A DNA stretch of 64,000 nt from Brienomyrus brachyistius (Eukaryota; Chordata; Actinopteri; Osteoglossiformes; Mormyridae), in contig NW_026042786.1 in assembly GCF_023856365.1 (NCBI RefSeq), forward strand, positions 34,560 through 98,559. Reading direction: 5' to 3'. The position numbers were made by a program, and so were the translations under genes. Position 1 is the stretch's first letter; each line of letters begins with the position of its first letter. Under the pieces are notes generated by a model. It made no database searches and was not told the origin of the DNA. It saw only the letters and a program-made list of their open reading frames with translations. Shown here in pieces: positions 11,002 through 19,857 of this stretch.

Positions 11002-11039
11002 CCCCCCTCGGAGGCCCCTGTTACCGACACCATCCGAGG
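10999..11039 (+). promoter_or_regulatory. Candidate gag-pol stop-codon readthrough signal
   Basis: TGA at 10999-11001 separates gag from pro-pol in the same frame. Four bases later CCTCGGA (11006-11012) pairs perfectly with TCCGAGG (11033-11039), a 7-bp stem with a 20-base loop. Gamma- and epsilonretroviruses use readthrough of a gag stop with a downstream pseudoknot. Whether the loop pairs downstream was not determined. Confidence 0.55.
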
Positions 11040-12012
11040 CAAAACAGAGGTGATTTTAAGAAAGGAAACGGAGGTCACTTTACAAGACCTTTTAGATAAG
11101 GAAATAGATTTACAAGCAGTGTGTCAGTTATTAGCAGAAAGGCAGTGGGAAACCTTGCCAAGTCGGAAGTTAGTCATAAACGGCAAAGTATATGAATGTC
11201 TGTGTGACACTGGAGCATGTAGGACTGTCCTAACCTCCAGTCCTCCCGGAGTCACATATTCTTCATCAGTCATAAATATAAAAACGGCAGGAGGTCAGAC
11301 AGACAGACATCAGTTAACAAACCCAGTTGCAGTAAAAGATAAGGAAACTGGACTTGAATGTCAAGCACAGGTGTTAATAAGCCCTTCTTGTCCTGTTAAC
11401 TTGTTAGGCCGAGACCTTATGGTACAAATGGGCATTAGCGTGGTTGCCACAGCCACTGGCATGAAAGCAATCGTAAATGAAGAAGCTTATGTTGTGCAAG
11501 GAACCACAACACCACAATATTACTGGTCTCTGGACCTAGGGGGAACTGCACAGACACGAGAATTATTGCGGAAAACTAGAGAAAAGCAGTCCCCTAGACA
11601 GGCCCAGTTCATGCCTGACGATGCCTTACACGTCACTATGTGGTACAAAGACACCCTTGGACCAGATTATGTCTATGACAAAACGTTTCATGCCCTCCAA
11701 GACACTTGTATTACCTTACAACATATGTATGTTAACCCCACCACTGGGTTTTCAGCAGCCTCAGTCATTTTATCTAACAAGCAACAGGCTGTATTTAGAG
11801 AGAGAACACCACACGTATCTCTTTCAAAACCACCCCAGATGCAGTGGAGAGATGTAGAGATGTTCTTACGAGATTCTATGCACAGTTACAATGACTACCA
11901 ACCCGTATCTGGCTCCTGTTGGAGCTATGATGAGAAACACAATGTGTGGCGGTTTCCTTTGGGATGGAGAGTTCAAACCACTCCCACCACACACTTAAAG
12001 GACCCAACCTGA
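11002..12012 (+). pseudogene. pro: Retroviral protease plus 2H-phosphoesterase-like domain
   Basis: Continues the gag frame after the TGA. From the ATG at 11050, the aspartic protease active site CDTGAC has its catalytic Asp at residue 53 (11206-11208), and PVNLLGRDL matches the C-terminal LLGRD of retropepsins. After the protease come about 150 residues that are neither protease nor RT. They contain LHVTMWY (His 194, Thr 196) and PHVSLSK (His 255, Ser 257), two H-x-T/S motifs 61 residues apart, the signature of 2H phosphoesterases. The frame stops at TGA 12010-12012 but is open again directly after, so this stop is probably a lesion rather than a gene end. Confidence 0.85.
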
Positions 12013-15000
12013 CAAATTTTTTCAACCCTGGAGGAGGGATCATGTCCAGATCTAGATCGCCTCCCAGAAGGGTTGTGGTCGTCCTCCCCCACTGATGTAG
12101 GGCTGGTAAAGGGGTTTCCACCTTACAAAGTAATTGTGAAATCAGAACACCGTCCGGTAGTTAGGCAATACCCATTAAAACCTGAAGCAGAAAAAGGTAT
12201 AGCCCCTGTAGTGCAAGACATGTTAGCATCAGGAATATTGCGAGAGGCTCCTGAAGCCACTTGCAACACTCCTATCTTTCCAGTCCAGAAGGGACATACA
12301 GGGAAATGGCGCATGGTGCAGGATTTAAGACCGGTTAATAACATAGTGCAACATGCAGCACCAGACGTGCCTAACCCACACTTATTGCTCAACTCATTGA
12401 CTCCTGATAAAAGCTACTTCTCAGTAGTGGATCTTAGTAATGCATTTTTCTCAGTACCATTGCACCCTGATTCTCAACATTTATTTGGATTTACCTATAA
12501 AGGGAAAAAATATACATATACTAGACTCCCTCAGGGATTTTCTGAAAGTCCACATGTATATACCATGGCCCTTAGATACTCTATGAGTACCTGTGAAATA
12601 CCATCACATAGTCAGGTATTACTATACGTGGATGATATCTTAATAGCAGCAGATTCAGAACAACATTGCAAAGAAACTACCCTAACTGTGCTTCAGCATT
12701 TATACAATACTGGACATAAAGCTTCTAAACAGAAGTTGCAGTATTGCAAAAAGACAGTTGTCTATTTAGGGCATAACCTTTCACAAAAAGGTCGCTCGCT
12801 GCTAGAGATAAGGAAACAAGCTATACAGGAAGCACCTAAACCACAGACTAAACAACAGATGATGTCCTTTTTAGGGCTCTGCAATTATTGTAGAGAATGG
12901 TTACCAGATTATGCTTTTCTAGTTCAACCTTTGCAAAATTTAATATACGGGAAGGAGATGACTCTAAAGGACAAAATACAATGGACTGAGGACGGAGAAA
13001 ATGCTTTTACAAATTTAAAAAGAATGTTGCAAACCAATGTGACCCTTGCTCTACCAGATTATCAACAACCATTCACCCTATGTGTAGATGCTAATCAAGG
13101 TTATATGAAAGCAGTATTAACACAGCCATTCGGAGCAAAAGAGAGACCGTTAGCATTCTATTCAAAACGATTAGATGCAGTAGCAGCTGGCTTTCCACAG
13201 TGTTTACAGGCATGTGCAGCTGCTGCAGAAGCAGTAAAGGTATCAGCAGAATTGGTACTTTGTCACCCCCTCATACTTAAAGTTCCTCATTCTGTGTCTC
13301 TAATCTTGTTGCAGACACCGCTTCCATTCTTAACACATACAAGACATCTTACCTTAGTGTCACTTTTGCTCTCACAACCTAACATTGAACTTCAGCGGTG
13401 TGGCCTATTGAACCCTAGCACGCTCCTCCCCACCGCAGAGGATGGGGAGCCACATTCTTGCAAAGCAACAATAGAAGAACAAACAAAACCAAGAGCAGAT
13501 ATTCTGCAAACTTTTATACCAGGATCAGAAGTTGTTTATGTAGATGGCTCAGCATCAAAAAATGATATGGGAAAAAATAAAGTTGGGTATGCTGTAGTTA
13601 CATCTACTGAAGTGTTAGAAGCCAATGCACTCCCTTCTACTTGTTCAGCACAAGCGGCTGAACTCTATGCTGTGATCAGGGCATGTGAACTGTTCAAGAA
13701 CAAGTCACTTACTATCTACACTGATAGTCAATATGTGTTTGCAGCTGTCCATCACCATGCAAGAGTCTGGAAAAATAGAGGTTTTAGAACATCACAGGGC
13801 ACATCTCTTACTCATACAAATTTGCTACTTAGATTATTAGACGTTGTGCATTTACCGACTCACTTTGCACTGTGCAAATGCAAAGCACACCAGACTGATG
13901 ACTCTGCAGAAACCGCAGGAAATAGTTTTGCAGATAAAACCGCCAAAGAAGCGGCACTGAAACAACCTACCTTATCAGTGGCAGACATTCTTTTTATAGA
14001 TAGCGATGTGCTATGTGATGCACAGATTCATGCTCCTAAAATAGAAGTACAAAGTTGGATCAAAAGAGGAGCAATACAACGAGAGAAAGTTTACTATATG
14101 AATGACAAGCCCATCCTACCAAAAAATTTATACAAAACAGCTGCTTTGGTGAGCCATGGAAATACTCATGTCTCAACAGGAGGGATGGTACATATCATAC
14201 AACAATATTTCTATGCTATAAATTTTTCTGATTATGCAAAACAATTTTGTAGGACATGCTTAATTTGTTGTAAACACAATGCACAAGGAAACATCAGACC
14301 AAAACGTGGCCAGTTCCCCACAGCTGAGTATCCGTTTCAAGTTGTACATATGGATTTTATTGAATTATCTTGGTCACAAGGAAAGAAATACTGTCTAGTT
14401 ATTATAGACACCTTTTCTAAGTGGGTAGAAATATACCCTGTAAAGCATTGTGATGCAATGACCGTTGCAAAATGTTTGGTAAGCCATTATTTCCCTACCT
14501 ATGGCATACCTCATATTATAAGATCAGACAATGGGACTCATTTTGTAAATCAGACTATGTCCCTTTGCTCACAAGCATTAGGTTTTACGCTTAAGAATCA
14601 TTGTGCGTATCACCCTCAGAGCGCAGGCTTAGTGGAAAGGACCAACGGCACTATTAAAACAAGGCTAAGAAAGACAGTGGAAGAGACAAAAAGGCCGTGG
14701 CCAGAATGTTTGTCTCTAGTAAAATTATGGATGAGAATAACTCCCACTCCTGCAGGATTAACACCTTTTGAAATAGTGTATGGTAGACCATTTCCCCTAG
14801 CAACTGAAATGAATGACATAGAAAAAGCAGACCGAGAAAATACGCTGGCCGATTGGATGCGTAAACTACTAACATCACAACAAAAACATAGCCCCAGTAG
14901 TCTGCCGGTAAATTCTGTTTCTACTCAACAGGATAACTTGCAGCCGGGAGATTGGGTCCTGGTCAAGGTCCTGTTGCGGAAAGATTGGAGCACACCTCGG

Positions 15001-15129
15001 TGGGACGGTCCTTATCAAGTCCTCCTTACAACACCAACAGCAGTAAAGATCGCAGAACGACCTTCCTGGATACACAAAAGTCACTGTAAACCCATCAAGC
15101 CCTTATCAGAGGCCTCAGCAACAGAGTAG
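12013..15129 (+). CDS. pol: Retroviral Pol: reverse transcriptase, RNase H, integrase
   Basis: Same frame as gag and pro; the first ATG is at 12073 (1018 residues). Numbered from it, RT has LPQGFSESP and the catalytic YVDD at 185-188. RNase H begins VVYVDGSAS with its first Asp at 491. The integrase has an HHCC zinc-binding N-terminus (SHGNTH ... CRTCLICC) and a catalytic triad Asp 761, Asp 819, Glu 855, with 35 residues between the last two (DD35E). The C-terminal WDGPYQVLLTTPTAVKI is the integrase SH3-like part. It copies viral RNA to DNA and inserts it. The frame is uninterrupted over 1018 codons, so enzyme domains could be intact, but in this copy translation has to pass the upstream stops. 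Confidence 0.93.
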   Translation, partial: QIFSTLEEGSCPDLDRLPEGLWSSSPTDVGLVKGFPPYKVIVKSEHRPVVRQYPLKPEAEKGIAPVVQDMLASGILREAPEATCNTPIFPVQKGHTGKWRMVQDLRPVNNIVQHAAPDVPNPHLLLNSLTPDKSYFSVVDLSNAFFSVPLHPDSQHLFGFTYKGKKYTYTRLPQGFSESPHVYTMALRYSMSTCEIPSHSQVLLYVDDILIAADSEQHCKETTLTVLQHLYNTGHKASKQKLQYCKKTVVYLGHNLSQKGRSLLEIRKQAIQEAPKPQTKQQMMSFLGLCNYCREWLPDYAFLVQPLQNLIYGKEMTLKDKIQWTEDGENAFTNLKRMLQTNVTLALPDYQQPFTLCVDANQGYMKAVLTQPFGAKERPLAFYSKRLDAVAAGFPQCLQACAAAAEAVKVSAELVLCHPLILKVPHSVSLILLQTPLPFLTHTRHLTLVSLLLSQPNIELQRCGLLNPSTLLPTAEDGEPHSCKATIEEQTKPRADILQTFIPGSEVVYVDGSASKNDMGKNKVGYAVVTSTEVLEANALPSTCSAQAAELYAVIRACELFKNKSLTIYTDSQYVFAAVHHHARVWKNRGFRTSQGTSLTHTNLLLRLLDVVHLPTHFALCKCKAHQTDDSAETAGNSFADKTAKEAALKQPTLSVADILFIDSDVLCDAQIHAPKIEVQSWIKRGAIQREKVYYMNDKPILPKNLYKTAALVSHGNTHVSTGGMVHIIQQYFYAINFSDYAKQFCRTCLICCKHNAQGNIRPKRGQFPTAEYPFQVVHMDFIELSWSQGKKYCLVIIDTFSKWVEIYPVKHCDAMTVAKCLVSHYFPTYGIPHIIRSDNGTHFVNQTMSLCSQALGFTLKNHCAYHPQSAGLVERTNGTIKTRLRKTVEETKRPWPECLSLVKLWMRITPTPAGLTPFEIVYGRPFPLATEMNDIEKADRENTLADWMRKLLTSQQKHSPSSLPVNSVSTQQDNLQPGDWVLVKVLLRKDWSTPRWDGPYQVLLTTPTAVKIAERPSWIHKSHCKPIKPLSEASATE

Positions 15130-15220
15130 CAGTGGAAGTCCGCTACAAAGGCACAGTAACCAATAGGGTGCTGTTGTCTCAACCCGGTGAAGAAAACAAC
15201 TGAGCTGCACTCTATTTAGG

Positions 15221-15738
15221 ATGGCCCTGATAGGGTGGGGATGTGGTAAAGTGACTCTAGGGGTCATTCTTGTTGTAGGACTTGTATGGTTGTCCTGGCT
15301 CTCACCAGCTCCATTACAGCACCTACGGCGATGGACCCATGATGACTTCCATCTACGCCCGTTGCCCGCTGACCACTCACATCCATTTATGCAAAACTAC
15401 TGGTACCGATATGTACATGATACTGTAACAGCGAAAAATGTGACAAATTGCTATGTTTGTTCAGTAATGCTCACTCATAGTGAAGGACCTACGGTGTATG
15501 GCAGAGCTATGAATATCTTCTGCAGGTATAGGATATCAAAGTAATGTTTCACTTATATTTTCTTTTGTTTTTCATTTTATTTTTCTGTTGTTTTATTACT
15601 GTTATACCATGTTTGAAAATGTTTATTAATCAAGCTCTTAACGCTGCTTTTCGGACACGCAGTACAATGTTTCTCTCCCTTACCCAAACTATAGAGACAG
15701 AGCCTGTTTCCAGCGATGGCGATGAAGAAGACATATAA
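15221..15738 (+). pseudogene. env: Retroviral Env, internally deleted
   Basis: Two short frames are all that is left. 15221-15544 gives a signal/anchor-like start (hydrophobic LGVILVVGLVWLSW) and the surface-subunit N-terminus with NVTNCYVCS, a C-x2-C motif. It ends at TAA 15542-15544. 15544-15738, in another frame, encodes a strongly hydrophobic span and a tail ending DGDEEDI, as expected for the transmembrane-subunit C-terminus. The middle of SU and most of TM are absent, so a deletion joined the ends out of frame and no entry function is possible. An acceptor-like pyrimidine tract with TTTAG ends at 15219, just before the ATG. Confidence 0.75.
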
Positions 15739-15751
15739 TTCATAATGACGG

Positions 15752-15781
15752 CCGAGCCGAAAGCACCCGTGCAGGGCTCGG
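15752..15781 (+). other. Hairpin between env and polypurine tract
   Basis: CCGAGCC (15752-15758) pairs with GGCTCGG (15775-15781). It is a stable RNA hairpin in the 3' untranslated part of the provirus; its role is unknown. Confidence 0.4.
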
Positions 15782-15906
15782 ACCTGAAGAACCGGAATTA
15801 AATGTTTTCCAGGATAATGACAATGTGGTCTAAATGAAGGTTGTACCTAAAGTGCTTTTGCAACTTGTACAATGTTGATGCTTCTGATCATACTGTCATG
15901 ATAAAC

Positions 15907-15915
15907 AGGAGGGAC
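15907..15915 (+). other. Polypurine tract
   Basis: AGGAGGGAC directly precedes the 3' LTR, the expected primer for plus-strand synthesis. Its last five bases equal the target duplication GGGAC. Confidence 0.7.
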
Positions 15916-16254
15916 TGTTAGGTTGAAGAAACAGTTGTTAATCATTTCTGTATGATCAGCAATGAGTGTAAATATATATGTATACGTTATTTCTTATCTT
16001 CTAGCCACATACTCTTAGCTATTGTACTCTAAGTAGGTGGTTAACAGCTGCCTACTTAGATAAGAATCTCACTTCCCTCTCTTGCGCCCCCCATTGACTA
16101 TAAATAAAGAAGACAAGGGGAACCACCCTTTGTAACACATTCTGCTGTAGTTTGCATTGCAGAGAGTGTGGGTACCCTTGCAAGTAAAACTGTAACCTGT
16201 GTGTGTCTCATAAATGTGGAGTTGGGGTGGAAACGCCGGGCGCTTTCCCCAACA
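15916..16254 (+). repeat. 3' LTR of the provirus
   Basis: 339 bp, no difference seen from the 5' LTR. It is followed by the target duplication GGGAC. Confidence 0.95.
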
Positions 16255-16259
16255 GGGAC

Positions 16260-16992
16260 GTTTCTTAGGTTAGAAACTGCCGTCACTGCAGCCAACACTG
16301 ACTTTTAAGGAGAGACACTCAGCTCTTCCTATGAGCAGATCCACCATGGTGCACAAAATGACAGTATAATTATTATTTTAGGTGACACTTCAAATGTTGC
16401 ATTATTTCATTCTTTACAAAACGACATTTTTATAACAATGATGTATAACAATGTTAATGTGTTTATGTATAATTCATATTTAAATTAAAGTTCATATTTT
16501 AGTTAAAAGCTACACCTACAGTACGTATATGAACTTGAATTTGAATCCAAACCCTTTTTCGTTCTTCTTCTTTAAATTCAAATATAAATTTCAATGCCAC
16601 AACCTGTTTTCAACCACAATTCAAATGTAATTCAGATTAACAAAATGAACTGAAATTCAAGTTCATATATGTATTCAAAATCCTGAATTTTAGGATACGT
16701 ATTTGAGAATTTCATTCTCAAATCAGTTCTGAATGGTGCACATCCCTAGTTCATATGTTAAATCATGCATTTTTTTTTTCAGAGTGAATACACACTGACT
16801 GCTCAGATAAATAACGTCAAAAATAATTTTCTTTTGTTGCTTAAGATTTTTGCACAGTCCTATACTGTATATAACAACTCAAACATTTTTTTATGTTATT
16901 TGTTTTAAAGAGGCTGCAATGTGTAACATTAACATCTGTATAAAGAGAAGGTTAGGCTTTTGGCTGACAGCAAGCAAAATGCAACAAATTGT

Positions 16993-17023
<31 letters not shown>

Positions 17024-17193
17024 ATGATTTTTGTTTGATGTTTAGAAAAACATTTATGGAACAAAGCAGACAATAAGGTATCTTTGCTAATTTTATATTG
17101 ACAAACAACTAAACTGTCAAAATTATTTTGCAGGGAATAATCTTACTGACATTATAATAAAGCAAATATGAAAATAGTTGGAATCTCATTTAC
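16260..17193. other. NITR intron 2, distal part with (ATA)n
   Basis: AT-rich intronic sequence. A TAA/ATA trinucleotide run lies at 16995-17021. No other gene signal is visible. Confidence 0.6.
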
Positions 17194-17541
17194 CTGTGAT
17201 TATGACAAAGGTTCCATTCCCGAAGGTGACCTCATGAAGAAACACAGCAGCACAATAATACACTGCAGAATCTGACGGCTCCACGTTAGAAATAGTGAGG
17301 TTAAAACTCCCCTCTGCATTCAGTAAGGAGTAACGTTTTATGCTTTTATATTCCTTGTAAAATTCACCAGGTACGTAGAGAAGTGCTTTCGCCATGGGCT
17401 GGGGCTTCCGACCAACAGCTTGCTTAAACAAAGTAACAAAAGTTGTTTCTCCTTGACAGAAGCATGTCAGGGTCACACTGTCTCCAAGCTGAACCCTCAT
17501 CAGGTGACTGGGCTGAACAACATCTGTAGTCAGTGCAGTGT
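17194..17541 (-). CDS. NITR exon 2: V-type Ig domain
   Basis: The acceptor TTTTTGCAG ends at 17542 and the donor G|GTAAATG begins at 17193, giving a phase 1-1 exon of 348 bp. The domain shows LGDSVTLTCFC (first core cysteine), VTLFKQ, EGSFNLTISNVEPSDSA, VYYCAAV (second core cysteine) and the J-like FGNGTFVIIT. An SNVEPSDSA.YYC segment followed by FGNGT is a hallmark of NITR V domains, in which V and J are joined in the germline. The FR2 position that normally reads VTW-FKQ has leucine (TTG) in place of tryptophan (TGG), one base away. The tryptophan packs against the disulphide in nearly all V domains, so its loss is notable. Confidence 0.85.
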
Positions 17542-17709
17542 CTGCAAAAACAGAAAAACAAAAAAAATCATAATCAAATAAGACATATAATAGTAATCTA
17601 AATAACTATTAACTATGATGCAGATTAAATGGCCAAATTCCACTGATCACATCATACAGATAAATGAAAATATTAAAATCCCAAAATAATTTATATTATA
17701 GGGCCTTAC

Positions 17710-17743
17710 TAATGAAAATGAGAAGACCAAAGAGTCTGAACAT
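17710..17743 (-). CDS. NITR exon 1: signal peptide
   Basis: The ATG at 17743-17741 opens MFRLFGLLIFI, a short hydrophobic leader. The coding part ends after one base of the next codon at 17710, followed by the donor GTAAGG (17709-17704). The phase 1 junction fits the next exon. Signal exons this short, split by a phase 1 intron from the V exon, are typical of Ig-type receptor genes. No TATA box was identified; the 5' flank (17744-17900) is presumably the promoter and 5' UTR. Confidence 0.7.
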
Positions 17744-18124
17744 TTTTGTGCTTCCACTGTTTAGAATAAACTGCTCTGCTGCTAAGTGAGAGATCATGGT
17801 CGTGGTCGGGATGAAAGGGCAGGAAACAGAGAGGAAACAGAGAGACACACATCAGGCTGATCTGATTGGCTGTTCACATGGGAACTTAAGTAACAGTGAA
17901 AAAGCATTTTAATGTGCACTTACATGACGTTTATTAATTTACTCCTTAACATCCAGTTAAAATGAGAACAATTAGATAAACAGGAGCAGATACTGAGCAT
18001 ATAAAGTTCTTTGTACAGAGTGCTGAGATACTGTGGGAGAGCATTTGCTAATCATCTCTCTCAGACAAGCTCAGCACAGTATGAGTCTGTTATCTATCTG
18101 ATATTAGACAGTCTCTCATACAGT

Positions 18125-18350
18125 AATAATAATTGATACTTTATTGGTCCCTGTGGAGAAATTGTCTTAACTTCTCTCTCAACTTGCTCTCTTTTTTTTA
18201 GAGTAAACAGAGTAAGTTGTCTGCGAAGGGCAGCCACCCATAGTGATGCCCAGTGAGCTGGGGGTTAAGGGCCTCGCTCAAGGACGCAGAGATGTGCTGT
18301 GGCTGGGTTTGAACCAGCGACCATCTTATTACAAGCACACAGGCATTAGA
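18125..18350 (-). mobile_element. LINE 3'-end fragment
   Basis: 'gatactttattggtccctgtggagaaattg' on the plus strand and the downstream 'ggtttgaaccagcgacc' resemble the antisense of a common fish LINE 3' tail. No coding part is left. Confidence 0.4.
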
Positions 18351-18659
18351 TCTTCTAATCACACTTAAAAGGCAGATTAAATGTTCTTTCCACCATGCAA
18401 ACAGAATGTAAATTGTAGCTTTACTGCTTAGATTTACATTCACACATTTGCATTTAAAACAAGCATTTTAAGTGATGTACATGAGAGTAAATGGTGAATC
18501 AGTTTATTTGCCACTCTACACATTACATTGGCGCCCATTATAAGTAACTGTACAGTGACATTGCAGTTCCTCAGTTGCTTTGATGCATTTCTGGAATCAC
18601 CCTTAACATCTGCAAAACTGTAAGTGCATTTCCCAAAACAATTCGTGCAAACAGCACCA

Positions 18660-18900
18660 CACAGATGGACTGTCTACAAAAAAAGTCATAGAGGCCACCA
18701 GCAGCCCGAATACCACACCGTAAGGCCGTATGTTAGGATGCTCTCTATGGCAGAGCGGTAGGAGGCCACCAGCAGCCCGCATACCAGACCGTAAGGCAGC
18801 ATGTTAGGATGCTCTCTATGGCAGAGCAGTTGAAGGTCCCGATCAAGAAATCCGACAAGTTTCCCCAATAAGCCAGTAACCCCGCTTCATAGAACAGGCC
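18660..18900 (-). mobile_element. Rex1/L2-type LINE relic with internal tandem duplication
   Basis: The minus strand contains AIESILTCCLTVWYAGCWW and a second, diverged copy AIESILTYGLTVWYSGCWW. The peptide pattern IESILT..LT.WYG.C is typical of non-LTR reverse transcriptase C-termini. The two copies are about 80 bp apart, a local tandem duplication. Confidence 0.6.
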
Positions 18901-19857
18901 ACAGGACTGGTTTTGGTGAGATAGTCCGAGTAGTAGGTAGAAATCAGGATGGAGACTGAGTGTGGGTCTAACAGGTGAGCAGATGTAGGACAGAATGTAG
19001 AGCCCTCTGGTGGAGTGCCTGTGCATGACTGAATGTATGGTTTGGGTCTGATGGTCTGAATAGTTGGTAGAAATAGGCACCTTCCTACCTGATGTGGTAG
19101 GTCTAGATAAGGGGTCACCAACATGGTGCCCCAAGGATGCCCCCAATGACCACATGAGTTGCCCGTGGACCTGTTCTATAAAATAGCACAACTCACCAGC
19201 GAACATCATCTAAAATTTTATTTTGTCCTGTTTCTAATCTATCACATTTGCATTTATATAGATTTGAAATTGAATATAAAAAAGCATTTAAAACATGTTT
19301 ATCATGCATGAAGTTTAGACATGTTTAGGAGGGCGTTTAAAACTGATATCAAACTTCGTATGGCTCAGTACCCGTGAAGTAGCTCTCCGTTTTAAAAAGG
19401 TTGGTGACCCCTGGTCTAGATCTTGCAAGTTTGTTTGTACTGGCTGTGTGAACATACTGTAGCACTGTTAAGAATATGCAACACAGCCTGAGTTGGGGAT
19501 CTGCTGTATGCATCAGTAATATAATGCTTTGTCCTTTTCTAGGCTGTTCATTAAGACATAAAGCCTGAAAGTTTTCTGAATGGCATTAATGAAATTGAGC
19601 ACTGCCCCCACCTGCTGGCCAATTTATTAAAACATTGAAATCGCTGTCTGCACAGGCTGACGTGTCATTTAAGTCTGATAATTTTCTATGAGTCAAACGG
19701 CAAGAAAATGACAAGAAGTTAAAAACATGGAGTTAGATGAAGGAGAAAAGATTACAAATTTGAAGATTATGAAATCAGGACATGTCAGCTAAGTCAGCCA
19801 AGGTGGGTCTTAAACATATGGACGGAAGTATGAGCGCTAAACTTAAACGGGTTCACT

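Larger units (their letters stand above)
8596..16259 (+). mobile_element. Endogenous retrovirus (provirus 8601-16254) with 5-bp target duplication
   Basis: Complete provirus structure: 5' LTR 8601-8939, tRNA-Tyr primer site, leader, gag, protease, pol, remnant env, polypurine tract and 3' LTR 15916-16254. GGGAC occurs immediately outside both ends (8596-8600 and 16255-16259). The one-zinc-knuckle Gag, the DTGA protease, YVDD reverse transcriptase, DD35E integrase and gag-pol in one frame separated by a stop place it near gamma/epsilon-type fish retroviruses. It lies antisense to the host NITR gene in intron 2, the orientation usually tolerated in introns. I found no difference between the LTRs, which indicates a very recent insertion. 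Coding regions are broken: a frame break in gag, stops at 10711 and 12010, and env reduced to its two ends. Confidence 0.95.
5804..17743 (-). pseudogene. Novel immune-type receptor (NITR), inhibitory type, possibly disrupted
   Basis: Five exon blocks on the minus strand give the classical NITR order: signal peptide, V domain with J-like FGNGT, second Ig domain with J-like FGNGT, transmembrane segment, and cytoplasmic tail with an ITIM. NITRs are variable cell-surface receptors of bony-fish lymphoid and NK-like cells; ITIM tails recruit SH2 phosphatases and damp activation. Splice phases agree (phase 1) across exons 1-2, 2-3 and 3-4. The exon 4 donor is phase 1, but the ITIM exon must be read in phase 0, so a small tail exon between them is missing from my model or the tail is out of frame. 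A TAG at 7298-7300 sits in the first of two tandem J-like segments, and the V-domain core tryptophan is replaced by leucine. Intron 2 is about 9.6 kb because of an antisense retrovirus. I label it a pseudogene because of the stop; a functional truncated or allelic receptor is possible. Confidence 0.75.

Noticed and set aside
15221..15738. A functional envelope gene
   Set aside because: Only the two ends of env are left, in different frames.
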